Below are positions 25,074-32,734 of a stretch of 48,080 nt of DNA, piece by piece (positions within the stretch are counted from its first letter, which is position 1; every line of letters begins with the position of its first letter). The DNA is from Planctomycetota bacterium (GTDB lineage Bacteria; Planctomycetota; UBA1135; GCA-002686595). Where the stretch lies: the NCBI GenBank assembly GCA_016220085.1, contig JACRIN010000090.1:1-48080 (forward strand). The letters are read 5' to 3'. A program made the position numbers and the translations under genes. The notes under the pieces are model-generated. The model saw only the letters and a list, made by a program, of their open reading frames with translations. It did not search any database and was not told where the DNA came from.

Positions 25074-25958
25074 GTGTTCCGGCTCGGCTACAACACGAAT
25101 GGACTGGCGCACCACCGCGTCGGCGATGCGCTCGAGCTGCTCGCCTCGCTCGGGTACGAGGGCGTCGCGATCACGCCGGACGTCGGCGAGCTCGACCTCT
25201 ACGCGCTCGACGCGAACCGTGTCGCAGAGCTGCGCAGTCGAGCCGACGATCTCGGGCTCGCTCTGACGGTCGAGACCGGCGCGCGCTACCTGCTCGATCC
25301 GCGGCGCAAGCACTTCCCGACGCTGCTCGAAGCGAGCGCGAGCGACCGACAGCGGCGCGTCGACTTCTTGCGGCGTTCGATCGACCTTGCGGTCGATCTC
25401 GGCGCCGAACTGGTGTCGATGTGGTCGGGCGCGGCGCCGGGAGGTGAGGTCGGCGATCGGCGCGGCGCGACCGGCGGCGAGCATCCTGAGGTCTGGGAGC
25501 GCCTGGTCGCCGGCGTCGAGGCGGCGCTCGCCCATGCGCGCGAGTCCGGCGTTCGCCTCGCGTTCGAGCCCGAGCCCGGCATGTTCCTCGAGCGCCCAAG
25601 CGGCTACCTCGCGCTGCGCGAGCGACTCGGCGCGCGGGCGACCGAGCTCGGCTTGACTCTCGACATCGGACATCTGCTGGTGTCCGGAGATCTGCCGGTC
25701 GGCGAACAGGTTCGCCAACTTGGCCCATACCTCGCGCACGTCCACTTGGACGACGTTCGCGATGCCGTGCACGAACATCGCATGCTCGGCGATGGCGTGC
25801 TGAATCTGCACGAGACGCTAAGCAGCATTCTCGAAGTGGGTTACAGCGGGATGGTCGCGCTCGAGCTGTCGCGCGACAGCCATCGGGGTGCATGGGCTGC
25901 TCAGGAATCGATGGGCAGACTGCGCCGCGTTCTCGCCGAGCTTAATCCCGGAGTGTGA
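25074..25958 (+). CDS. Sugar phosphate isomerase/epimerase-like TIM-barrel protein
   Basis: 294 residues of the AP-endonuclease-2/xylose-isomerase-like superfamily. The N-terminal GYNTNGLAHHRVGDALELLASLGYEGVAIT is typical. Probable metal ligands are in LAFEPEPGMF, LTLDIGHLL, HVHLDDVRDAVHEHRMLGDG and VALELSRDSH, which together supply the Glu/Asp/His set of the metal site. GTG 25074 has GAAGGAAGG just upstream. The barrel is complete, so an active enzyme is likely, but substrate and pathway cannot be told from this window. Confidence 0.82.
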   Translation: MFRLGYNTNGLAHHRVGDALELLASLGYEGVAITPDVGELDLYALDANRVAELRSRADDLGLALTVETGARYLLDPRRKHFPTLLEASASDRQRRVDFLRRSIDLAVDLGAELVSMWSGAAPGGEVGDRRGATGGEHPEVWERLVAGVEAALAHARESGVRLAFEPEPGMFLERPSGYLALRERLGARATELGLTLDIGHLLVSGDLPVGEQVRQLGPYLAHVHLDDVRDAVHEHRMLGDGVLNLHETLSSILEVGYSGMVALELSRDSHRGAWAAQESMGRLRRVLAELNPGV

Positions 25959-25988
25959 GCTTGCATTGCCGGTGGCGCGCTCCGCAGA

Positions 25989-26294
25989 ATGACCGCGACA
26001 CCAGGACTTGCCACCGCGCCTCACGCGCCCTCCGAGATCGACCTTTACCGCGCACGCCTGGAAACGACTATGGCCACACCCCCGAACGGGATGCACGTCT
26101 GCCCGACACGCGTCGACGGATCACCGGTCTTGTTCGCGCACAGCGTCACCAAGGCGATGTGCCAGGAACGCCAACGCGGCCTGTACCACAAGTGCTTCAT
26201 GTGCGTGCACAACAACGCACGAGGCGAGACCGGCAAGAACGCCGCGCAAGCGCTCGCCAAACTCTCACCCGCCACGAAGGTCAGCGCGGGCTGA
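25989..26294 (+). CDS. Small Cys-containing protein, unknown function
   Basis: 101 residues from ATG 25989 (in-frame ATG 26070 would give 74). I do not recognise it. Four cysteines stand out: HVCPTRVDG, KAMCQERQRGLYHKCFMCVHNN, with the CxxC preceded by a fourth Cys, so a small zinc or redox site is plausible. It lies 30 bases after the TIM-barrel gene on the same strand and is followed by a strong intrinsic terminator. That supports it being a transcribed gene at the end of that unit. No signal peptide or membrane segment. Confidence 0.5.
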   Translation: MTATPGLATAPHAPSEIDLYRARLETTMATPPNGMHVCPTRVDGSPVLFAHSVTKAMCQERQRGLYHKCFMCVHNNARGETGKNAAQALAKLSPATKVSAG

Positions 26295-26350
26295 GCCCAA
26301 GACACCACTGCGCGTCCGAGCACGCTCGGAAACGCGCTGTCGCTGACGAC

Positions 26351-26390
26351 GAGAGGCGCCTCCATCGAGGAGCGCGCCTCTCGCGCTTTT
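26351..26390 (+). terminator. Rho-independent terminator
   Basis: A 9-bp perfect stem GAGAGGCGC / GCGCCTCTC (26351-26359 and 26374-26382) with a 14-nt loop is followed by GCGCTTTT. It closes the transcription unit of the TIM-barrel and small Cys protein. Confidence 0.75.
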
Positions 26391-26444
26391 CTGGGCGCGA
26401 CTACGGCTCCCACGCGGACAGCGATCCGCGCCGTGCGCGCGAAC

Positions 26445-26847
26445 GGACTTGGACGGCAGCGAGCGCAAGGGCGACACGTCGACGGAGTCGACACTCGCCG
26501 GCAAGGTGCGCCTCGCGCGCGGTGCCGTCGCCCGGGTCAGACGACTCGCGGACCGTGGAGCGGGCGACACATGCGACCACCCAGCGGCTGTGGTGACGAG
26601 CACCAGGTCGCCCCGGACGCGAGGGCGCAGTTCCGCGAAGAACTCGCACCTCTCGCGAGGCTCGTGCAGCTCAGCCGACTCGCGGACCCCGGAACGGGCG
26701 ACACGCGCGACCGGCCGCGGGTAGCGACGAGCACGAGGACGACCCCGCGGCGAGATCGTGGATCCACGGAAGAGTTGCGCCTCTCGCGCGACGCGGGTGC
26801 GCAGCTCAGCCGACTCGGAGACCGCAGCCGGGGCAGCGCGCGCGACC
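26445..26847 (-). repeat. Three 134-135 bp tandem copies of the zinc-ribbon gene's 3' end
   Basis: Units at about 26713-26847, 26579-26712 and 26445-26578. The first includes the last codons and stop of the zinc-ribbon gene. In each copy the minus strand begins GGTCGC and runs to a TGA in register, at 26808-26806, 26673-26671 and 26539-26537. The first copy encodes GRARCPGCGLRVG; the others read GRACRPFRGPRVG and GRMCRPLHGPRVV. The ribbon cysteines are thus lost while the frame and stop remain. The downstream non-coding half is duplicated too. Divergence is considerable, so the duplication is old. Confidence 0.6.
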
Positions 26848-27156
26848 GGGTTTGAACGGAGTCGAGCACGCAGGACACACCGTCGACTCTGCGTCGAGGT
26901 CGATCGTGCGCTGCGAAGCCTCGTAGGCCTCCGGCGAGAGTTCACCGGCCCATCGAGCCTCGAGCGCCTGCAGCGCGTCGGGCAAGTCCATGCTCGCGAC
27001 CGCGAGCATCACCTTGGTGCCTCACCCCGTGCCGCAGCCGCCGGGCGGCGCCATGAGCTCGGTTCGGATGCCGCGGCGGTCGAGCACGCGGCGCATGTCT
27101 TGAATCGCATCGGAGGTGCCCTGGGCGAGGAGGGCGTAGCCGGGGGGCATCTGCAT
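26806..27156 (-). CDS. Candidate selenoprotein: in-frame UGA joins N-terminal half to zinc ribbon
   Basis: Reading straight through one in-frame TGA (27024-27022) gives a coherent 116-residue protein. Residues 1-44 (start MQMPPGYALLAQGTSDA, ..LDRRGIRTELMAPPGGCGTG) form a beta-alpha-beta unit. Residue 45 is the UGA. GTKVMLAVASMDLPDALQALEARW follows, then a C-terminal zinc ribbon with CPAC (94-97) and CPGC (108-111). The UGA sits in a Cys/Gly-rich turn, C41-G-T-G-U45-G, where a redox residue would be expected. A perfect hairpin with a GGUC loop starts 12 nt after it. The N-terminal layout recalls small Se/S-carrier-like (DUF3343) proteins; that is inference. GGAG stands 4 nt before the ATG. If not selenocysteine, this is a nonsense-split gene. 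Confidence 0.6.
26990..27009 (-). promoter_or_regulatory. SECIS-like stem-loop downstream of the UGA
   Basis: On the minus strand ATGCTCGC-GGUC-GCGAGCAT forms a perfect 8-bp stem with a GGUC tetraloop, 12 nt after the UGA. The loop falls 21-24 nt after the UGA, inside the spacing known for bacterial SECIS elements. G-rich loops such as the GGUC of E. coli fdhF are bound by SelB. Structure is seen; function is inferred. Confidence 0.55.
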
Positions 27157-27300
27157 ACGGCTCCAAGTCTGAGCGACGGCGGCGATCTCGGCAACGGCGC
27201 GTGCGCACGTCGACGGGATTCTCCGGCGTCGACCGGCGACCGCGCGACGGCGGGCGGACAAGATGTCCAGGGTCCCAGGAGTGCCCCGAGAGTTTCCCCG

Positions 27301-28416
27301 ATGAAGTTGACCGCGTTGCTCCGATCGTGCGTGCTGGTTTCGCTCGCTTGGCCGCCGTCGCTCGCGAGCGCGCAAGCGAACGCCGCCGTCCCGTCGGTCT
27401 TCCGTGTGCCGGATACGACCGTGCGCGTCGCGCTTCGCACCGCCGAGTTCGAGGTGGACGAGCCTCTGCTCGCTGCGACCAAGCTCTCCCTGGGCGACGA
27501 AGTCGTCACCTGCGGCACGCTTGGCGCGAGCGGCGGACGCCTCTCGTTGCTGGCGACCCGCAACGACCAGGGCGTGACCGCGGCCGAGAGGCGCGACCGC
27601 CTCGCAGGCGAAGGCGTCGAGCGGTTCGAGCTTGCCGGCGCGCCATGCTTCGAAACGCGCGTCGTCGTCGCGTCGCGGGCGACCGTCGAGTACCACGCGT
27701 TCGTCGGCGCGGCGCGGCACCTGTTCGAGCTCTGCGTGTCGGTCTCGACCGACGGCGCCGAGTCCGGCTTCGGTCGAACCCAGTTCGCCGAGCTGGTCGG
27801 CGGGCTGCGGTTCGCGTACCTGCGGCGAGCGACGTGGCCGGAGTACCCAGCGGAAGTGCTCGCGGAGATGGACGCGATCGCGCGCCGGATGCCCGACTGG
27901 GTGGAGCAAACGCACGCCGAGTTCGAGGTGTCGCCCGAAGCGTGGGCCAAGAGCTTCGCGATGGCGGAAGCGCTTCGGTTCCAGCGTGCGCCCGCGGTGC
28001 ACTCGCTCGAGCCGTACCAGCGGACGCTCGAACTCCTCGCGCGCAAGACCGATCGGTCGCCCGCGATCGAGTTGGTGACCATCGTCGCCGAGGAAGGTCT
28101 CGGCCTGGGGCTCAGCGAGGATGCGCGCACGAAGGACTCGATCGCTCACTTCCGCCGCGGTTACGACCTCGCCAAGGAAATCCGCCACGAAGTGCGAGCT
28201 TCGCTCGCGTACAACCTCGCGTGCTCCTACGCGGAGCTCCTGAACGAACCCGACGCGTTGAGTTGGCTCGCTGAGGCGATCGCGGTCGCGCCGAGCTACC
28301 GTGCACTCGCTCGCCAGGATCCGGATTTCGCGGCGCTCTCCAAGTCGGAGCCGTTCCGAAAGCTGACTACCGAGCCAGAGCCCGAGCCCAAGCCGGGCGA
28401 GCCCGCGCGGCGCTGA
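27301..28416 (+). CDS. Secreted protein with C-terminal TPR-like helices, unknown function
   Basis: 371 residues beginning with a signal peptide (MKLTALLRSCVLVSLAWPPSLASAQA, cleavage probably after ASA). The middle 150 residues are beta-rich with no motif I recognise. From about residue 250 the helices resemble the bacterial TPR/TPR-end module: IAHFRRGYDLAKEIRHEVRASLAYNLACSYAEL then ALSWLAEAIAVAPSYRALARQDPDFAALSKSEPFRKL. The tail is Glu/Pro-rich. ATG 27301 was chosen for the signal peptide; the frame extends upstream without coding character. Divergent from the candidate selenoprotein gene across 144 bases. Confidence 0.75.
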   Translation: MKLTALLRSCVLVSLAWPPSLASAQANAAVPSVFRVPDTTVRVALRTAEFEVDEPLLAATKLSLGDEVVTCGTLGASGGRLSLLATRNDQGVTAAERRDRLAGEGVERFELAGAPCFETRVVVASRATVEYHAFVGAARHLFELCVSVSTDGAESGFGRTQFAELVGGLRFAYLRRATWPEYPAEVLAEMDAIARRMPDWVEQTHAEFEVSPEAWAKSFAMAEALRFQRAPAVHSLEPYQRTLELLARKTDRSPAIELVTIVAEEGLGLGLSEDARTKDSIAHFRRGYDLAKEIRHEVRASLAYNLACSYAELLNEPDALSWLAEAIAVAPSYRALARQDPDFAALSKSEPFRKLTTEPEPEPKPGEPARR

Positions 28417-28458
28417 TCCGCCGCCGCGCCCTCCGCTCCGAATCGAAGGAACGATCGC

Positions 28459-29034
28459 ATGACGCCCCGCCTCCTGATTTTCGCCGGCAGCACCCGCACC
28501 GACTCCTGGAACAAGAAGCTCGCGCGTTGCGCGGCCGAGGTCGGGAGCGGCGCCGGCGCGGAGGTGACGATTGTCGACCTGCGCGAGCTCGAGTTGCCGC
28601 TATACGACGGCGATCTCGAAGCTCGCGACGGGTTGCCGGCGGGCGCGAAGCGATTGAAGGAGCTCATGAAGGCGCACCACGCGTTCGTGATCGCGTCGCC
28701 GGAGTACAACAGCTCGATCACCGCGGTGCTGAAGAACGCGATCGACTGGGCGTCGCGCGCGGAGAAGGACGAGAAGGCGCTCGCGGCGTTCCAGGGCAAG
28801 CTCGCGTTGCTGGTCGCCGCTTCGCCGGGCGCTCTCGGTGGCCTGCGCGGCTTGGTGCACCTGCGCGCGATCCTCTCGAACCTCGGCATGCTCGTGCTTC
28901 CGGAGCAACTCGCGGTGTCGAAGGCGCACGAAGCGTTCGACGAACGAGGACGTCTCGAGGACGAAAAGCAGCGCGCGGCACTCGAGCGCCACGTCGCGAC
29001 GCTGATCGCGACGACGGCGAAGTTGCACGGCTGA
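28459..29034 (+). CDS. NAD(P)H-dependent FMN reductase
   Basis: 191-residue flavodoxin-like reductase. The phosphate-binding loop is IFAGSTRTDSWNKKLAR and the flavin-contact motif ASPEYNSSITAVLKNAIDWASR, both diagnostic of the NADPH-dependent FMN reductase/azoreductase family. SPGALGGLRGLVHLR follows as the third loop. ATG is preceded by GAAGGA. Supplies reduced flavin or reduces quinones or azo compounds; the exact substrate is unknown. It lies 42 bases after the TPR protein gene, possibly in the same unit. Confidence 0.92.
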   Translation: MTPRLLIFAGSTRTDSWNKKLARCAAEVGSGAGAEVTIVDLRELELPLYDGDLEARDGLPAGAKRLKELMKAHHAFVIASPEYNSSITAVLKNAIDWASRAEKDEKALAAFQGKLALLVAASPGALGGLRGLVHLRAILSNLGMLVLPEQLAVSKAHEAFDERGRLEDEKQRAALERHVATLIATTAKLHG

Positions 29035-29212
29035 GCCTGTCCCGATCCCCGCACCGCGAACGCATCGCCATCACGCTTCGCGAATCGGGAGCCCACGCCG
29101 GCACGGACGCGCGATAGGTTGAGCCCGCGAACTTCGCGCGGGTATTGCAGGCGTGCTCCGTCGTCCGAGCGCGGCGCGCGCGAAGTCGCCGAACTCTCGA
29201 AGGAGACGGATG

Positions 29213-31120
29213 ATGCGCCTTGGAATGACAGCTTGTGCTTCGTGGATTCTCGCCTCCGCTTCGTTCGCGCAGTTGACGGTCGTCGCGACCGATCCTTTGC
29301 TCAACGCGAGCCATCAATCGGCGAGCAAGTCGATCGCGATCGACTTCGATCGAGCCGTCGCGAGCGCGTCGCTCTCGAGCTTCGGCGTGTACGGCCACAC
29401 GAGCGGCACGATCGCGGGCAGCTTCGCGCTCGAGAACGGCGGCCTGCGCGTGCGCTTCACGCCGGCCGAGCCGTTCTTCGCGGGCGAGCTGATCGACGTC
29501 GTGCTCGACGAGAATCTGCAAGCCCAGGACGGCTCGTTCCTGCGCACGCAGGGCTACACGCTCAACTTCCGCGTCGCCACGGCGAGCGCGCCGATGTCGT
29601 TCACGCCGCTCGCGACGTGGGACGTCGATCCGACGCAGTTCGCGCGCATCTACGGCGGCCAGACCGCGGACCTCAACGACGACGACTTCAGCGATCTCGC
29701 GATCATCTGCGAGAACAGCTCCGACGTGCGCGTATTCATGTCGAACCACGACGGCACGGGCTCGTTCGGGCCGCTGTTCCAGGGCACCGCGTATCCGGTC
29801 GGCAACACGCCGAGCCCGAACGAGAACGCGGACTTCGACGGCGACGGCTTCATCGACATCGTGACGTGCGAATCGGTCGGCAACTCGGTGTCAGTGTTGC
29901 TCGGCAACGGCGACGGGACGTTCCAGGCGGCGACGACGTACTCGGTGCTCGCACCGTCGCACGGGCTCGCCGTGCTCGACGTCGATGGTGACGGCGACAT
30001 CGACATCGCCGCGAGCGGCAACGACGAGGTCCAAGTGCGCGTCAATGCCGGCAACGGCACGTTCCCGACACTGCTGTCGGTCTCGACGTCGGTGCAGACG
30101 GACTACGCGCTCGCCGCCGCTGACATGAACAACGACGGCGTCACCGACTTGGTGGTCGGCAGCACCACGGGCGAAGTCGTCGTCCTGCTCTCGAACGGCG
30201 ACGGCACGTTCGTCGAGCAAGCGGTGCAATCCGCCGGCGGGCACGGGTGGATGCTCCAACTCGGCGATCTGAACGGCGACCGCAAGATCGACGCTTCGGT
30301 CGCGAACGGCGGCAACGCGCACGGTTCGATCCTGCTCGGCAACGGCGACGGCACGCTCCAGGCTCCGATGTCGTCGAGCAACGTCGGCCACATGCCGGCG
30401 ACCGACCTCGGCGACCTCGATGGCGACGGCGACCTCGATTGGGTGCTCTCGAGCTTCGGCGCCGGCGTCTATCAGATCTGGCGCAACGACGGCGCGGCGA
30501 ACTTCTCGCTCGCGCAGACGATCCCCGCGGTGTCGAACCCGGCGTGCGCGGCGCTCTTCGACATCGACGGTGACCGCGACCTCGACATCGCGTTGCTCGA
30601 CGAGCTCGGCGACGTGATCACGATCATGGAGAACGGCGCGCAGGATCAGCAGACGTTCTGCTACGGCACGAGCACCGCGTGCCCGTGCGGCAACGCCGGC
30701 GATGGCGGACACGGCTGCGACAACTCGAACTCGACCGGCGGAGCGTTGCTCTTGCCGCAGGGGCTCGCCGACGTCGGCAGCGACTCGCTCGTGCTCAACG
30801 TCACCGGCCTGCCGACCAACACGACGCTGGTGTTCATGCAGAGCGCGTCGCAAGCCGGCGGCGGGCTCGGTCTGCCGTTCGGCGACGGCTTGCTCTGCGT
30901 CGGCTCGCCGATCAAGCGCCTCGCGACCAAGGCCGGCAACGGCGGCGCGCAGAGCTTCGGCTCCGGCATCGGCAGCGACCCGAAGATCTCGATCGCCGGC
31001 CTGATCCCGCCCGCGGGCGGCACCTTCTACTACCAGGTCTGGTATCGCAACAACGCGAGCTTCTGCACCGCCGCGACGTCGAACCTGTCGAACGGCGTGC
31101 GGATCGTCTGGACGCCCTGA
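29213..31120 (+). CDS. Secreted VCBS/FG-GAP repeat protein with Cys-rich C-terminal domain
   Basis: 635 residues from the second of two adjacent ATGs; AAGGAG is 7 nt before it. A signal peptide ends near ASASFA. An SbsA-like Ig domain follows (ATDPLLNASHQ...IAIDFDRAV, LRVRFTPAEPFFAGE). Then comes a beta-propeller of about seven FG-GAP/VCBS repeats with calcium loops of the DxDxDG type (DFDGDGFIDI, DVDGDGDIDI, DLDGDGDLDW) and LLGNGDGTF blades. The last ~150 residues begin FCYGTSTACPCGN and form a Gly/Asn-rich domain I associate with planctomycete surface proteins. Probably extracellular, for adhesion or carbohydrate contact. Function unknown. Confidence 0.88.
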   Translation: MRLGMTACASWILASASFAQLTVVATDPLLNASHQSASKSIAIDFDRAVASASLSSFGVYGHTSGTIAGSFALENGGLRVRFTPAEPFFAGELIDVVLDENLQAQDGSFLRTQGYTLNFRVATASAPMSFTPLATWDVDPTQFARIYGGQTADLNDDDFSDLAIICENSSDVRVFMSNHDGTGSFGPLFQGTAYPVGNTPSPNENADFDGDGFIDIVTCESVGNSVSVLLGNGDGTFQAATTYSVLAPSHGLAVLDVDGDGDIDIAASGNDEVQVRVNAGNGTFPTLLSVSTSVQTDYALAAADMNNDGVTDLVVGSTTGEVVVLLSNGDGTFVEQAVQSAGGHGWMLQLGDLNGDRKIDASVANGGNAHGSILLGNGDGTLQAPMSSSNVGHMPATDLGDLDGDGDLDWVLSSFGAGVYQIWRNDGAANFSLAQTIPAVSNPACAALFDIDGDRDLDIALLDELGDVITIMENGAQDQQTFCYGTSTACPCGNAGDGGHGCDNSNSTGGALLLPQGLADVGSDSLVLNVTGLPTNTTLVFMQSASQAGGGLGLPFGDGLLCVGSPIKRLATKAGNGGAQSFGSGIGSDPKISIAGLIPPAGGTFYYQVWYRNNASFCTAATSNLSNGVRIVWTP

Positions 31121-31132
31121 ACGAGCTCCGAT

Positions 31133-31169
31133 CTCGCGCGCGGCGACCGAACACGTCGTCGCGCGCGAG
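31133..31169. terminator. Long hairpin after the VCBS gene
   Basis: A 15-bp stem with one mismatch: CTCGCGCGCGGCGAC pairs with GTCGTCGCGCGCGAG across a 7-nt loop, starting 12 bases after the stop codon. No T-run follows, so it may slow polymerase or protect the 3' end rather than terminate alone. The rest of the gap to 31429 shows no gene. Confidence 0.45.
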
Positions 31170-31429
31170 CCTCCGCCCCGTCTCGTTCGCCTGTCGTCTC
31201 GCTTCGAAATGACTCACGCGCGGACGCCGGGTCGTCCGGAGCGAACGCAACTCGTTCCGCAATAGGAAGTGGTGCTGGACCCGGAGACAGACACGCGCAC
31301 GCAGAGGCGTTGCGCCCTCCGCGCGACCGCGGTGGCTCCACGAGTCGAGGGGGTCTCGGAAGGAAGCGTGCGGGGTGGTGTGTAGACCCCGCGCTCGCAC
31401 CATCGCCTGATCACGCAGTCTGCGCGCAC

Positions 31430-32731
31430 ATGTACGTCGGTAAGGTCCTCCTCAAGAACATCCGGGGCTTCGAGACGCTCGACTTCGACCTCGAGCGCCC
31501 GGATGGCAGTCATGCCGGTTGGACCGTGTTCACCGGTGACAACGGATCCGGCAAGAGCGCGCTGATGAAGGCGATAGCGATCGGTCTCGCGGGGCGGGAC
31601 ACGACCCGATCTCTGCAGCCAAGTCTGCACCGGTGGATTCGTCACGGGGCGCAGCCGAGCGAAGGCGCCATTCAGCTGGTGATCGTCGGACGAGATGGGG
31701 ATGACGCGCTGGTCGAGAAGGGCAACACCCCCAAGTCCGCGTTCCCGGCTCGGCTTGTCCTTCGAAACGGAGGCAAGGACGTCACGCTCTCGTCGGAGAT
31801 TCCCGAGGGATGGCCGACGAACTACAAGTCGCCCGAACGCTCGATCTAGTCGTCGGATCCGCGGGGCTGGTTCTCTTGCGGCTACGGGCCGTTTCGCCGA
31901 GTGTTCGGTGCTTCACCCGAGGCCGCGCGGCTGATGGCGGTTCCGACGACATCGCGCTTCGTCACCATGTTCGAGGAAGCCGCGTCGCTGGCGGAGGTGG
32001 ACCAGTGGATGCGCAACCTGAAGCACAAGGAACTCGAGAACAAGGCCGACGAACGAGAGCAGCTCGCGTTGCTCCTCGAGATCCTCCGCGACGATCTGAT
32101 GCCGAATCAGATCACCGTCGATCGCGTCGACTCCGATGGGTTGTGGCTGACGGATCGCAACGGCGTTCAGCTGTCGTGGCGCGAGATGAGCGATGGTTAC
32201 CGCTCGGCGCTGGCGCTGCTGGCCGACATCGTGCGACACATGATCGACGTGTTCGGGATGAGCGGCCTCACGCAGCGCGGAAACGATGGAAAGCTCCGCA
32301 TCGTCCGCAGCGGAGTGGTGCTGATCGACGAGGTCGACGCACACCTTCATCCGGAATGGCAGCGGACCATCGGATTCTGGTTGAAGGATCACTTTCCCAA
32401 CGTGCAGTTCCTGGTCACGAGCCACAGCCCGCTGATCTGTCAGGCCGCCGATGAGAACGGACTGTTCGTGTTGCCCGAGCCCGGAAGCGACATCGCGCCC
32501 CGCCGCCTGACGATCGACGAGCACGCGAAGGTCATCGCCTCGCGCCCCGACACGATCTTGCTGTCGCCGGCCTTCGGGCTCCAGAACACGCGCTCTCCGC
32601 GGGCGGTCGAGGCCCGCAAGGAGTACGCGGACCTCCAAGCGAAGGCGAGAGCCGGCGCGCGCCTCACGGGCGAGGAGACCAAGCGAATGACCCAGCTGGA
32701 GCTATTCGACAAGGTCGAGGAGGACCTGTGA
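31430..32731 (+). pseudogene. ptuA: Septu-type ATPase PtuA, interrupted by an in-frame TAG
   Basis: ABC/SMC-like AAA ATPase of 433 codons. Walker A GDNGSGKS at residues 36-43, signature-like MSDGYRSALALLADI around 253-267, Walker B VVLIDEVDAHLHPEW around 296-310, and H-loop VTSHSP. Codon 140 is TAG (31847-31849), and the same frame continues at once with SSDPRGWFSCGYGPFRRVFG, a block conserved in such ATPases. A Trp codon (TGG) with one G-to-A change would explain it. No frameshift is needed. Either a recent nonsense mutation, a sequencing error or suppressed translation. A restart (GTG 31901) would lack Walker A. With the downstream HNH gene it forms a Septu-like antiphage pair. Confidence 0.75.
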
Positions 32732-32734
32732 TCG

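Noticed and set aside
26265..26945. 226-codon minus-strand frame across the tandem units
   Set aside because: The repeat keeps several frames open by chance. The zinc-ribbon frame fits better, with paired Cys and a conserved stop.
27009..28188. Long minus-strand frames opposite the secreted TPR protein
   Set aside because: Shadows of the plus-strand gene. Only the last 44 codons (27156-27025) read as protein, and these belong to the candidate selenoprotein.
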